The notes under the pieces: model-generated
The model's database searches: none
Told to the model about the DNA's origin: nothing
The model's input: only the letters and a program-made list of their open reading frames with translations
In this document: positions 1 to 8,740 of the stretch, one piece after another
Layout: the number at the start of each line of letters is the position of its first letter
Position numbering within the stretch: position 1 is the stretch's first letter
Program-made: the position numbers and the translations under genes
Assembly (NCBI GenBank): GCA_017999985.1
Contig: JAGNKU010000003.1
Span: 186,001 to 250,000, forward strand
Source of the DNA: Phycisphaerae bacterium
GTDB taxonomy: Bacteria > Planctomycetota > Phycisphaerae > UBA1845 > Fen-1342
Direction: 5' to 3'
Length of the DNA stretch: 64,000 bases

Positions 1-390
1 CCGGTGGTGGCGTACGACGTGGGCGGCGTGCCGGAGCAGATCGAGCATTCGCAGACCGGATACCTCGCGCATGATGGGCAGCCGGCGGAACTTGCCGCGG
101 GGTTGGTATGCCTGCTGCGCGCACCGAACAACCTGCGGGCGATGGGCCGCCGGGGGCGCGCATTCGTGCTGCGCACGTCGTCGATTCCGGCGGTAGTGGC
201 CGAGTATCGCGACGAATACCGCCGGGCGATCGCGTCGTGGTGCCGGCGACGCGGCCGGAGCGTGTCCCGCAGCAGTGTTGGGTGGTGGGGACAGCGTTTG
301 GCTCGGGTGTTGGGCTGGGAAGCGACTGAACGTGAATCGCCAGCCGGGATGCCGGCGCACCGCGAGTGCGCGATGGTCGAGGTGTCGTGA
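1..390 (+). CDS. Glycosyltransferase family 4, C-terminal fragment (5' end outside window)
   Basis: The reading frame is open from the first base, so only the last ~129 residues are seen. The start of the fragment, VVAYDVGGVPEQI, is the conserved loop of the C-terminal GT-B Rossmann domain of GT4 (glycosyl transferases group 1), where the acidic/glycine segment contacts the nucleotide-sugar. It continues with the usual GYLA and LRAMGRRGR segments. It is predicted to transfer a sugar from an activated donor during surface polysaccharide or glycan assembly; acceptor and donor cannot be read from this piece. The TGA stop at 388-390 lies two bases before the ATG of the radical SAM gene, so the genes are probably co-transcribed. 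The tail after residue ~80 is arginine-rich and not conserved. Confidence 0.8.
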   Translation, partial: PVVAYDVGGVPEQIEHSQTGYLAHDGQPAELAAGLVCLLRAPNNLRAMGRRGRAFVLRTSSIPAVVAEYRDEYRRAIASWCRRRGRSVSRSSVGWWGQRLARVLGWEATERESPAGMPAHRECAMVEVS

Positions 391-392
391 GC

Positions 393-1913
393 ATGGCGCG
401 CGTTCTGTTTGTGTTCTCGATTGACGGACACCGGCGGTTTGATCGCCGGCCACTCTCGGCCGCCGCCGTGCAGCTCGGCATTTCGTACATCTCCGCGCTG
501 CTGAAAGCGCACGGGCACGAGACGCGCCTGGTCGTGCTGGAGAGTCGCCGCGGCGCGGCCGAGTTCCCACTCGTCACGGAGCGGCTGCGCGCGTTCGAGC
601 CTACGCTCGTGTGCCACACCGCGGTCGCGACGCAGTACCCGTTCATCGTCCGCGTGGCGGAGCACGTGCGTGCGCTGCGGCCGAATCTGCCGCAATTGAT
701 CGGCGGCGTCCACGTGTCGCTGAATCCGGAGCAGGCGCTGCGCGACGGTTTCGACGCGGTGTGCGTCGGCGAAGGCGAGCACCCGACCCTGGAACTGGCC
801 GCCGCCCTCGACGCCGGGCTGGTGCCGACCGGCATCGCGAACCTCTGGCTGCGACGCGGCGGCGACGTGCAGCGCAACGCGACGCGCCCGTTCGTGCGAC
901 CGCTCGATTCACTGCCCCCGCCGGATCGTCGCATGTGGGACGAGTGGCTGGACCACTCCAGGCCGCCGGTGCACACGGTGCTGCTCGGCCGCGGCTGCCC
1001 ATACCAGTGTGCGTACTGCTGCAATCACGCGCTGAAAAAGCTCGCGGCGGGGCCGTATGTGCGGATGCGGACGCCGGAGGCCGTGGTGCGCGAGATCGAA
1101 TCGCTCGCGGCGCCGTCCGACGCCGCGCAGAGCATGTACCTCGAGGTCGAGACGTTCATGCTCGATTCGGACTGGACCGAGAGCTTCTGCGACCGGCTGG
1201 CGGCGTTCAACGCCCGGCGCCGGCGGCCAATCCGGTTTGGCGCGAACGTGCGCGTGACGCCCCATATTGAAGTTGAACGGTTCTTCGCGGCGTTCGCGCA
1301 GGCGAACATCCAGTCGGTGAATATCGGCCTGGAGTCCGGCAGCGAGCGCATTCGGCGCGACGTACTGCGGCGCTACTACAGCAACGACGACGTGCTGCGG
1401 ACGGTGCGGGCGGCACGGACCCACGGCATGCAGGTGGCGCTGTACAACCTGATCGGGCTGCCGGGCGAGACCTGGCGGGATTTCCTCGAGACAGCCCGCA
1501 TGAACCGTCTGTGCCGGCCCGATGCGCACCGCACGTCGATCTTCTATCCCTATCCCGGCACCGCGTTGCACGGCGTGTGCCGGGAGCAGGGATTGCTCGG
1601 GGCGGGGCTGCCGACGGATCGCGAGCGCAAGCAGGCGGCACTGGATTTGCCCGGTTTCCCCCGCCGGCGGATCCAGGAGTGCCACGACTACTTTGACGTC
1701 TACGTGGCGCATGCCAACCCGATGTGGTGTCGGCTCCACGTTCTGTGGCGGCGCTGCACGGAGTGGGTCGACCGGCACACGCGCGGCCTGCCCGGGTACT
1801 GGCGCGTGCGGCGCGGCATCGCCGCCGGGCAGCGGCTGGTACGCGGTGGTGTGCGGGCGACGGTGGATGCGGTGGCGTCCCATGTGCGGACGCCGCGGGA
1901 GCTGGGCGGATGA
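393..1913 (+). CDS. B12-binding domain radical SAM protein
   Basis: About 506 residues. The N-terminal ~150 residues (VLFVFSIDGHRR, HGHETRLVVL, IGGVHVSLNPEQAL, CVGEGEHPTLEL) match the Rossmann-like cobalamin-binding domain that precedes many class B radical SAM enzymes. The radical SAM core follows, with the Cx3Cx2C cluster motif GCPYQCAYC (Cys202, 206, 209 from this start) and the later GLESGSERIRRDV and GLPGETWRDF blocks. Such enzymes bind a 4Fe-4S cluster and SAM and often methylate or rearrange unactivated carbons; the substrate here is unknown. Start: ATG 393 is preceded by GAGG at 379-382; a GTG at 387 overlapping the upstream TGA is the alternative. Setting between glycosyltransferases suggests sugar or lipid-carrier modification (inference). 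Confidence 0.85.
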   Translation: MARVLFVFSIDGHRRFDRRPLSAAAVQLGISYISALLKAHGHETRLVVLESRRGAAEFPLVTERLRAFEPTLVCHTAVATQYPFIVRVAEHVRALRPNLPQLIGGVHVSLNPEQALRDGFDAVCVGEGEHPTLELAAALDAGLVPTGIANLWLRRGGDVQRNATRPFVRPLDSLPPPDRRMWDEWLDHSRPPVHTVLLGRGCPYQCAYCCNHALKKLAAGPYVRMRTPEAVVREIESLAAPSDAAQSMYLEVETFMLDSDWTESFCDRLAAFNARRRRPIRFGANVRVTPHIEVERFFAAFAQANIQSVNIGLESGSERIRRDVLRRYYSNDDVLRTVRAARTHGMQVALYNLIGLPGETWRDFLETARMNRLCRPDAHRTSIFYPYPGTALHGVCREQGLLGAGLPTDRERKQAALDLPGFPRRRIQECHDYFDVYVAHANPMWCRLHVLWRRCTEWVDRHTRGLPGYWRVRRGIAAGQRLVRGGVRATVDAVASHVRTPRELGG

Positions 1914-3844
1914 GCGTTTCGCCGGGCACGTTACTGCGACCGCCAGCCGTGCACCGCGCAGAGCCGCGTGCCGCCGCGCTGCCGCTCATCTCGGTGGTGA
2001 CACCGTCGTTCAACCAGGGGCGGTTCATCGAGCGCTGCATCCGGAGCGTACTGGCGCAGAACTACCCGCGCTGCGAGCACATCGTTCAGGACAACTGTTC
2101 GACCGACGAGACGCTGGCGGTGCTGCGCCGCTATCCGCACGTGCAGTGGGTGAGCGCGCCGGACCGCGGGCAGAGCGATGCCTTGAACCGCGCGCTGGCC
2201 CGGGCGCGGGGCGAGATCATCGCCTGGATCAACGCGGACGACTATTACGAGCCCGGCGCGTTCACGCTGGTGGCCCGCGAACTGCGGCGCGAAACGGGCC
2301 TGATGGTGTTGTTGGGGCGGCTGCACGTGGTGGACGCGGAAGGACGCCTGTTGCAGACCACGTCACCGCGCTATCACGGGCACGAGTATCTCGTGGACGT
2401 GTGGACGCACGATCATGGCCTGTCGCAGCCCGGCATGTTCTTCCGCCGCGAGGCGTTGGAGCGCGTCGGCCCGCTCGACCCGCGCCTGCACTACGCCATG
2501 GATTACGACCTGTGGCTGCGGCTCACGCGGCACTTCCCGATCAAGGTCGTTGACGATGTGCTGGCCGGCTTCGTGCTGCACCCGCAGTCCAAGACGGGGC
2601 AGACGCGCTACCTCGCCGGCTTCATGCGCGAGAAGGAGCAGGTGTCGCGCCGCTACTGGGGTTCGGTCTTCACGCCGCGCTATTGGCGCCTGCGGCAGGC
2701 GTGCAACCGGAGCCTGGCGACGGTGTTGACGCACGCCATCCTCGACTCACACAAGCACGACACCGACTTCAAGTGGCGACTGGTGGCGGAGCTGCTCTGG
2801 CGCTGGCCGCCCGCGCTCGCGAACCGGTACATCTTGGCGGCGCTGGCGGAGCGCATCGCCGGAAGGGGCGTGCCGCGCGCGGCGAAACAACTTTCCACGC
2901 TGCTGCGGCCGGCGCCCGCGCCCGTGGCCAATACGCCGCCCTGCAAGGGCCGCGTCACGGTCGTAATCCCGACCTACAACCGCGCCGCGCTAGTCGAGCG
3001 CGCGATCCAGAGCGTCCTCCGGCAAACGGCCCGCGAGCGCTGCGACATCGTCGTGGTCGACGACGGGAGCACCGATCACACGCCGCAAGTGCTGCAGCGC
3101 TATGCCGGGGAGATTCGATACATCCGACAGGCGAACGCGGGCGTGGCGGCGGCGCGAAACGCTGCCATTCGCGGCCAGCGCAACGAGTACGTGGCGTTTC
3201 TGGATTCCGACGACGAGTGGCTGCCGACGAAGATCGAGCGTCAGCTCGCGATGCTGGAGCGCTATCCGGAGGCCGTACTTGTGGCCTGCGACGGCCGGCG
3301 GCGCGCGGTGGACGGTCAGGAATGGCGCTCGGAACTCACGGGGATCGAGTTTGGCCGGCCGATTGACCTGGCCCCGCACCTGTTCAACGGGCTGTTCCTG
3401 TTGACGCCGGGGATCGTAGTGCGGGCTCGCCATCTGCCGCCGGCCGGGCCGTTCTGCCGGAGCGTGGATTCGTGCGAGGACTACCTGCTCTGGGTGCAGA
3501 TGGCATGTCGCGGGCCGGGCATCGTGCTGAACGAGGAGCTCGTTCGCTGCGGTTGGCACGCGCCCCACAGCCTGACGGACAACGTGGCCCACGTGGCACG
3601 CACACAAATCCTGGCGCGCCACCTGGCGTGGCGCGCGCTGCGGCACCGGCCGGATTGCCGCGCGGCCTGGCGCCAGGGGCTGGCGCGCATGCTGGCGATG
3701 CAGCGCGACGCGGCGTACCGCGCCGGCCGTTTCGGGCTCGCGGCGCGGCTGGGCTTTCGTTCGTTGATGCTGGTGCCGCGCGGGCGGCCACGCTGGGAGT
3801 GGGGCCGGCTGGTCACGTCCCTGCTGCGCTGCGTGAAGAGGTGA
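1910..3844 (+). CDS. Tandem two-domain family 2 glycosyltransferase
   Basis: About 644 residues, starting with ATG 1910 in a four-base ATGA overlap with the upstream stop. It holds two complete GT-A (GT2) domains. The first begins LISVVTPSFNQGRFIERC (about residues 25-45), with DNCSTD and INADDYYEPGA as the DXD region. The second begins VTVVIPTYNRAALVERAIQS (about residue 348), with VVVDDGSTD and FLDSDDEWLP. Each domain should use a nucleotide-sugar and divalent metal, so the protein may add two sugars in succession, as in bifunctional polysaccharide synthases. There are no transmembrane segments, so it is probably cytoplasmic or peripheral. The first domain is a close paralogue of the next gene, pointing to local duplication and fusion. 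Confidence 0.85.
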   Translation: MSVSPGTLLRPPAVHRAEPRAAALPLISVVTPSFNQGRFIERCIRSVLAQNYPRCEHIVQDNCSTDETLAVLRRYPHVQWVSAPDRGQSDALNRALARARGEIIAWINADDYYEPGAFTLVARELRRETGLMVLLGRLHVVDAEGRLLQTTSPRYHGHEYLVDVWTHDHGLSQPGMFFRREALERVGPLDPRLHYAMDYDLWLRLTRHFPIKVVDDVLAGFVLHPQSKTGQTRYLAGFMREKEQVSRRYWGSVFTPRYWRLRQACNRSLATVLTHAILDSHKHDTDFKWRLVAELLWRWPPALANRYILAALAERIAGRGVPRAAKQLSTLLRPAPAPVANTPPCKGRVTVVIPTYNRAALVERAIQSVLRQTARERCDIVVVDDGSTDHTPQVLQRYAGEIRYIRQANAGVAAARNAAIRGQRNEYVAFLDSDDEWLPTKIERQLAMLERYPEAVLVACDGRRRAVDGQEWRSELTGIEFGRPIDLAPHLFNGLFLLTPGIVVRARHLPPAGPFCRSVDSCEDYLLWVQMACRGPGIVLNEELVRCGWHAPHSLTDNVAHVARTQILARHLAWRALRHRPDCRAAWRQGLARMLAMQRDAAYRAGRFGLAARLGFRSLMLVPRGRPRWEWGRLVTSLLRCVKR

Positions 3845-3852
3845 GGACAAGC

Positions 3853-4794
3853 GTGGCGGACGAGCCGCTCATTTCCGTAGTGACGCCCTCCTTCAACCAG
3901 GGGCGCTACATCGAGCGCTGCATCCGCAGTGTGCTCGCGCAGGACTATCCGCAGTTTGAGCACATCGTGTTCGACAATTGCTCGACGGACGACACACCTG
4001 CCATTCTGCGGCGCTATCCGCACGTGCAGTGGGTCAGCGAGCCGGACCGCGGGCAGAGCCACGCGCTGAACAAGGGCCTCCGCCGGGCGCGCGGCGACAT
4101 CATCGCCTGGATCAACGCGGACGACGCCTACGAACCGGGCGCCTTCCGCGTCGCGGCCCGGGAGCTGGCGAACGGGACCGGCGTGCGTGCCATCGCCGGC
4201 CGCGTGCACTTCGTCGATGAGCAGGATCGCATCCTGCGCACGGGGACGCCGAACATCGCCACGCTCGACCAGATGATCGCCTTCTGGACGCTCGGCTTCA
4301 GCCTGGAGCAGTGCGGCGTGCTGTTCCGGCGCGAAGTGCTCGACGAGATCGGGCTGCTGGACGAACGATTGCACTACGCGATGGATTACGAATTCTTCCT
4401 GCGACTCGTGGCTCGGCAGCCGCTCAAGCTCGTGGACGACGTGCTGGCGCGGTTCACATTGCAGGCGGACAGCAAGACGGGGCGGCTGCGGCGCGGGCCG
4501 GCGTTTGTGTACGAGCGGCGGCGCGTGTCCGCGGCGTACTGGGGGTCGCCGGCGAGTCGCGGTTACTGGCGCCGCCGCTGGGCGTGCGACCGCCATCTTG
4601 CGGACCACTTCGCGAACACGGTTCTGCGGGCGCACCAGGACGAGGACCGCCTGGACTGGCGGGCGCTGGGGCGAATGGTACGGTGGTGGCCGACGCGCTT
4701 GCTCGAGCGGCACGTACTCGGCGTCTTGGCTGAGCGAGTGCTGGGACGGCGGATGGCCGCCGCGATGCGCGGGGCCGTACTTCGTAGCACATGA
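3853..4794 (+). CDS. Family 2 glycosyltransferase
   Basis: About 313 residues, single GT-A domain: LISVVTPSFNQGRYIERC, DNCSTDDTPAILRRYPHVQW and INADDAYEPGAF, with the acidic metal-binding segment in the last. It parallels the first half of the upstream two-domain enzyme along its whole length (PHVQWVS-PDRGQS, LHYAMDYE, SKTG, YWGS blocks), so the two are tandem duplicates. Start: GTG 3853 has GAGGAC at 3843-3848 at good spacing; GTG 3841, overlapping the previous TGA, is the alternative. Predicted to add one sugar in the same glycan pathway. The gene ends 10 bp from the convergent FkbM methyltransferase gene. Confidence 0.85.
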   Translation: MADEPLISVVTPSFNQGRYIERCIRSVLAQDYPQFEHIVFDNCSTDDTPAILRRYPHVQWVSEPDRGQSHALNKGLRRARGDIIAWINADDAYEPGAFRVAARELANGTGVRAIAGRVHFVDEQDRILRTGTPNIATLDQMIAFWTLGFSLEQCGVLFRREVLDEIGLLDERLHYAMDYEFFLRLVARQPLKLVDDVLARFTLQADSKTGRLRRGPAFVYERRRVSAAYWGSPASRGYWRRRWACDRHLADHFANTVLRAHQDEDRLDWRALGRMVRWWPTRLLERHVLGVLAERVLGRRMAAAMRGAVLRST

Positions 4795-4803
4795 GGGGCG
4801 CGG

Positions 4804-5613
4804 TCAGTTCGTTCCCGACAACACAGGTGCCGCACCCGCGTCCGCGGCGGCCCCCGGCTGTTGACGTTGCCACGTCTTGAGCGGTCGTGCCAGGCGGAAG
4901 AAGACGCCGTCTACCTGGAGCAGTTGGCCGGTCCGGTCGTTAGCGAAGCCCGGTTCGAGCGACATGAGCGTGAAGCCGTGGTCGGCGATCAGCTCGCAGA
5001 GTTGCGGAAAGAGCATCTGGCCACCGTAGAGCTCGACCAGTGACATTTCCAGTTGCAGCCCGGCGATCTGGGGTAGGGTCCGGGCGGCGCCCGCCAGCAC
5101 GTCCTGCTCGTAACCCTGCGTATCGATCTTCATGAACACGTTGGCGGCGTCGCGGCGATATTCATCGAACAGCGCGTCGAGGCGACGCACGGTCACCGTT
5201 TCGGTGCCGACGTACGCCGAATGCGGGGCGGCTTCCAGGTGCGCCGGCTGCATGTCGCGCAGTGAGCTGCTGTGCATGTTGCCGGCCACGTGCATGACCG
5301 CGCGGCCGTCGCGGTCACCCAGCGCGACGTTCACCGTCTCCCACCGCGGGTCGTCGGCCGCGCTTTCCCGCAGCTTCGCAAACGACGCGGACAGGGGCTC
5401 GAAGGATACGACTCGCCCCGTGTATCCCCGCGCGCGCAGCGTCTGCACGTACTCACCCGTGTCGGCGCCCACGTCCAGCAGCAGGTCGATCTCGAAATTC
5501 GCCAGCAGCCGCGCCCGCCGGCGGATCGTCAGCGGCGGATACTCGACGAGGTCGTAACCCTGTCGGCGAGCGAAGCGACGAACCAGGTGTCGAAGCGGTG
5601 TCTTCCAACTCAC
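4804..5613 (-). CDS. FkbM family SAM-dependent methyltransferase
   Basis: About 269 residues. The SAM-binding motif I DLLLDVGADTGEYV is followed by VVSFEPLSASF (acidic residue for the ribose) and the family-typical FMKIDTQGYEQDVLAGA segment (about residues 155-172), all diagnostic of the FkbM methyltransferase fold. FkbM-type enzymes O-methylate sugars or related hydroxyls, so methylation of a glycan made by the neighbouring glycosyltransferases is a reasonable inference. Start: GTG 5613 forms a GTGA overlap with the stop of the upstream glycosyltransferase gene and has GGGAG about nine bases before it; an in-frame ATG at 5637 would extend it by eight residues. Confidence 0.85.
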   Translation of the reverse strand: MSWKTPLRHLVRRFARRQGYDLVEYPPLTIRRRARLLANFEIDLLLDVGADTGEYVQTLRARGYTGRVVSFEPLSASFAKLRESAADDPRWETVNVALGDRDGRAVMHVAGNMHSSSLRDMQPAHLEAAPHSAYVGTETVTVRRLDALFDEYRRDAANVFMKIDTQGYEQDVLAGAARTLPQIAGLQLEMSLVELYGGQMLFPQLCELIADHGFTLMSLEPGFANDRTGQLLQVDGVFFRLARPLKTWQRQQPGAAADAGAAPVLSGTN

Positions 5614-6875
5614 GTTCGCGCACTCCCGACGACGCATTCTGGCCGGCGGTCCGCCGCGCTGTCCGCGCTTGACCTCCGTGCCATGCCGTCGCCGGGCGAC
5701 GCTTCCTGTAAGTCGGGCCAGATGCTGTCAATGTCCACGCGCGTCCGCGCGCGGCGCTCGCAGATTTCCGCAGCCTCGCGGCCCCACGCCAGCCGCGCGG
5801 ATGAATCATCGATCAGTCGGTTCATCGCCGCGGCCAGGGCGCCCGGCCGGCTGCGGTCGAAGAGCACCCCGCCCCCCTCGGCCGCCACGATCTCGGCGAA
5901 GCCAGCGTAAACCTCCGGCGGCGCGTGCCGGGGAACCAGCGCCGGTCGTCCGCAGCTCAACCCCTCCTGCAGCACATTGGGGAACGTGTCGTAGTGACTG
6001 GTCGAGAGCACGCAATCCGCCGCGGCGTACCACGGGGCCATGTCGCGCTGCGCGCCGACCAGGTGCACGCGACCCGCCACGCCGAGCGCATCGGCCAGCC
6101 GCGCCAGCCGCATGCGTTCCGGCCCGTCGCCGGCGATGACCAGGTGGCCGCGGCCGTGCACGGACGGCAGGGCGCGAATCGCGAGGTCAAACGCCTTGTT
6201 CAGATCGCACACGCCGGCGGCCAGGAAGGCGAGGACATTGTCATTCAGGCCGAGGGTGCGGCGCTGCGCGGCGCGCCGGGCCGGATCCACGGGCTGGGGT
6301 CCGGGGCCGTAGGGCAGCACTGCCACCCGCGCGCGTGCGGACGGGTGAAACGTGAGCACCTCATCGCGCGTGGATTCTGTCGGTGTGAGAACCAGGTTGG
6401 CCAGCGCGAAGGCCAGGTGCTCGGCGTGGGTGATGCCCGCGAAATCGACCCGCCGCCAGAACGTCGGCGGCCGGTGTAACAGCCAGGTGAACGGCAGGCA
6501 GTTGTGCAGGAGGCAGGGCAGCTTGTAGATCACTGGCACGTCGGGCCAGGCGCGCTTCGCGGCGATGACCCAGTGCGGGCTCAGCGCCAGGAACGCGACC
6601 CGCGGCGCGGGCAGACGTCGTAACTGCCGCAGAAGTTGCGCTCCCACCCGCCAATGGCGCACCCGCCACAGCAGGGGCTCAACCGGCACCGGCACGTTGA
6701 ATTCCCGAGCGTCGTCCGGCACGGCCGCGGGCGCGTCGGGTGCCGTCGTGGTCCCCAGCAGGAGCGTGCTGCGGCGAGGCTCCGAGGCCGCGATGACGCG
6801 GCGGGCGAACGCAAGGGCGCCGCCCCAGCCGTCCACGTCGGTGAAACAGCCGACGTAGAGGTCTCTGGGCGTCAT
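5610..6875 (-). CDS. Glycosyltransferase family 4 (group 1)
   Basis: About 421 residues. The N-terminal domain starts DLYVGCFTDVDGWGGALAF. The C-terminal GT-B domain carries AFLAAGVCDLNKAFDLAI, HLVIAGDGPERMRLARLA, VHLVGAQRDMAPWYAAAD and the conserved E-x7-E-like segment FPNVLQEGLSCGRPALVP, where the glutamate contacts the donor sugar nucleotide. It is a retaining glycosyltransferase, probably cytoplasmic or peripheral, of the surface glycan cluster. The start is the ATG at 6873-6875; the open frame continues upstream, but that part lacks family similarity and runs opposite the MFS gene. The stop overlaps the start of the FkbM gene by four bases, so the two are likely translationally coupled. 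Confidence 0.85.
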   Translation of the reverse strand: MTPRDLYVGCFTDVDGWGGALAFARRVIAASEPRRSTLLLGTTTAPDAPAAVPDDAREFNVPVPVEPLLWRVRHWRVGAQLLRQLRRLPAPRVAFLALSPHWVIAAKRAWPDVPVIYKLPCLLHNCLPFTWLLHRPPTFWRRVDFAGITHAEHLAFALANLVLTPTESTRDEVLTFHPSARARVAVLPYGPGPQPVDPARRAAQRRTLGLNDNVLAFLAAGVCDLNKAFDLAIRALPSVHGRGHLVIAGDGPERMRLARLADALGVAGRVHLVGAQRDMAPWYAAADCVLSTSHYDTFPNVLQEGLSCGRPALVPRHAPPEVYAGFAEIVAAEGGGVLFDRSRPGALAAAMNRLIDDSSARLAWGREAAEICERRARTRVDIDSIWPDLQEASPGDGMARRSSADSAADRRPECVVGSART

Positions 6876-7024
6876 GGTGCCGGGGGACCGCATCGAGCTC
6901 GCTTGCCCTCTTGGGTGCCGCGGTTCGGTGTAGAGTACATCCGCTATATCGACCCGCCCGGCATGCGAGTTCGTTTGGCGGAGCGGATCAGGTGCGGTCG
7001 CCAGCCGCCGCGCTGCGGGCCCGA

Positions 7025-7030
7025 TATAAT
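7025..7030 (+). promoter_or_regulatory. Candidate -10 element upstream of the MFS gene
   Basis: A perfect TATAAT sits in the divergent 297-bp gap between the glycosyltransferase and MFS genes, about 140 bp before the MFS start. No convincing -35 box lies 16-18 bp upstream. The rest of this gap shows nothing else recognisable. Confidence 0.35.
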
Positions 7031-7172
7031 GTGCTCTGACGCGGCGCCGACGGAGTGCCGCCGTCGTCCGCGCCGCCAGTTGTGCGCAGGCGTCGCCGTG
7101 GTGCGCGGTCCGCCGCGGCCAATGTCGCTCGCGAGCTTGGAATCCCCGCATTATCCTCCGCCCGAGAGGTGC

Positions 7173-8570
7173 ATGACCAAGCCCATCACAGTTCGACCCG
7201 GCCCGACCCTGCAAGCGGGCGAAATGCCGGTCGTGTCGCCGGTCCCGGCGGCGCCGGACCGGCCGTCGCGCCTGCCGGCGGAGTTGGTTCGCGCGAGCCT
7301 GCGCAATTCGATCAAGGACGCGGTGGCGTGGTCGGTCATGTACGGCGCGGGCACGAGTTACGTGACACCCTATATCGTGTTGGGCGGCAAGGACCTCCTG
7401 TACATCGCAGCGTTTGCCGGACTGCCCGCGCTGGCGGGGGCGCTGCTGCAGTGGCTGTCCGCCAACGTGACCGACATGGTCGGGCACCGCAACCGCATCA
7501 TCGTTCCCACCGCGTTCCTGCAGGCGCTCACCTGGCTGCCGATGTGCATGGCGATCTTCCTGCCGTTCGACGCCGTGGGCTACTGGGTTGTGCTGGCGGC
7601 GTTCGTGGTCAATATTGCGCTGGCGAACTTCGCCGGTCCGCCGTGGCAGAGCATCATGGGGGACCTGGTGCCGCCCGAGCGGCGGGGGCGCTATTTCGGG
7701 ATCCGTACGGCGTTGTCCGGCGCCGTGCAGGTGGGCGCGTTTTTCGGGGCGGGCGCCTGGCTGACCTGGTGCACGGAGCGCGGCGGGTGGGCCCCGTGGG
7801 GGCTCAGCGGCCGTAATTTCGGCTTTCTGGTGCTGTTTGCGATCGCCGGCGTGGCGCGCTTTGTCTCGGCGTGGTACTTGAGCCGCGTGCACGAGCCGGA
7901 GTACCGGCAGGTGGCGACCGATCGCTTCAGCCTGCTGGATTTCATCCGCCGGGCACCGCGGGCACACTTCGGGCGGTTCGTGTTCTACTGCATGATCATC
8001 AACGCCGGACTCGGCGCGGTCGTACCGTTCCTCGGCTGGTACCTGCTCGGGCAGTTGCAGTTCACGCCGGCGGCGTTCGCGGCCGTGCTGGCGATGAGCC
8101 AGCTCTCCGGCGTGCTCACGCAGCCGCTGTGGGGGCGATTGGTGGACCGGCTTGGCAGCAAGCGCGTGCTGGCCATCGGCGGGATCGGTCTGGTTTTCGT
8201 GCCGCTGCTGCTGCTGGTTTGCCGCGACTTCTGGGCATTCATGGTCGTGATGGCGTACGAGGGGGTGCTGAACGCGGCCTTCTCGAATGCGGTGGGTAAC
8301 TACCTGTATGACGTGGTCACGCCGCCGAAACGGGCGCGGTGTGCGGCGTACTACAGCATGTTCGTCGCCCTGGGGACGCTGGTTGGGAGCTTCGGCGCGG
8401 CGCTGCTGGGGACATATGCGCCGGTGCCGCTCGACGTGGGCGGATTTGGCATTGTGCAGCCGTTCACGTGGCTGCTGCTGTGTTCCGCATTGCTGCGTCT
8501 GGCCGCGAACGTACTGCTGCTGGGCACGTTCGAGGAATTCCGGCTGCGGCGGCCGGCGTTTGAGACGTGA
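7173..8570 (+). CDS. Major facilitator superfamily transporter
   Basis: About 465 residues with roughly 10-12 hydrophobic helices in two halves. The loop after helix 2 contains the charged MVGHRNRIIVP segment, and the equivalent loop in the second half reads GRLVDRLGSKRVLAIGG, the classic MFS loop 2-3 / 8-9 motif (GxLaDrxGrkrxl). NIALANFAGPPWQSIMGDLVP with PPERRGRYFGIRTA resembles the fold of lysosomal/sugar MFS relatives in planctomycetes. Substrate is unknown. The protein begins with ~45 polar cytoplasmic residues before the first helix. Start: ATG 7173 preceded by GAGAGGT. It is a single gene, divergent from the glycosyltransferase. Confidence 0.85.
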   Translation: MTKPITVRPGPTLQAGEMPVVSPVPAAPDRPSRLPAELVRASLRNSIKDAVAWSVMYGAGTSYVTPYIVLGGKDLLYIAAFAGLPALAGALLQWLSANVTDMVGHRNRIIVPTAFLQALTWLPMCMAIFLPFDAVGYWVVLAAFVVNIALANFAGPPWQSIMGDLVPPERRGRYFGIRTALSGAVQVGAFFGAGAWLTWCTERGGWAPWGLSGRNFGFLVLFAIAGVARFVSAWYLSRVHEPEYRQVATDRFSLLDFIRRAPRAHFGRFVFYCMIINAGLGAVVPFLGWYLLGQLQFTPAAFAAVLAMSQLSGVLTQPLWGRLVDRLGSKRVLAIGGIGLVFVPLLLLVCRDFWAFMVVMAYEGVLNAAFSNAVGNYLYDVVTPPKRARCAAYYSMFVALGTLVGSFGAALLGTYAPVPLDVGGFGIVQPFTWLLLCSALLRLAANVLLLGTFEEFRLRRPAFET

Positions 8571-8740
8571 TCGGAGCAAAGCGGCGTGCGCGCGCACGGC
8601 ATGGGTCGCGTCAGAAGTTGTCGCGCACGGGCGGCGGAGCGGCTTGCGGGCGTGTCTGAGCGGATAGTATGGTGCAGGGCGTGTGCGGCGACGCGGTGCG
8701 GGCCGCGCGGGATGAATTGCGCAGCAGCCAAGGAGAAAAC

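Noticed and set aside
5614-5637. ATG start at 5637 for the FkbM gene
   Set aside because: The GTG at 5613 gives the GTGA overlap and a better ribosome-binding site.
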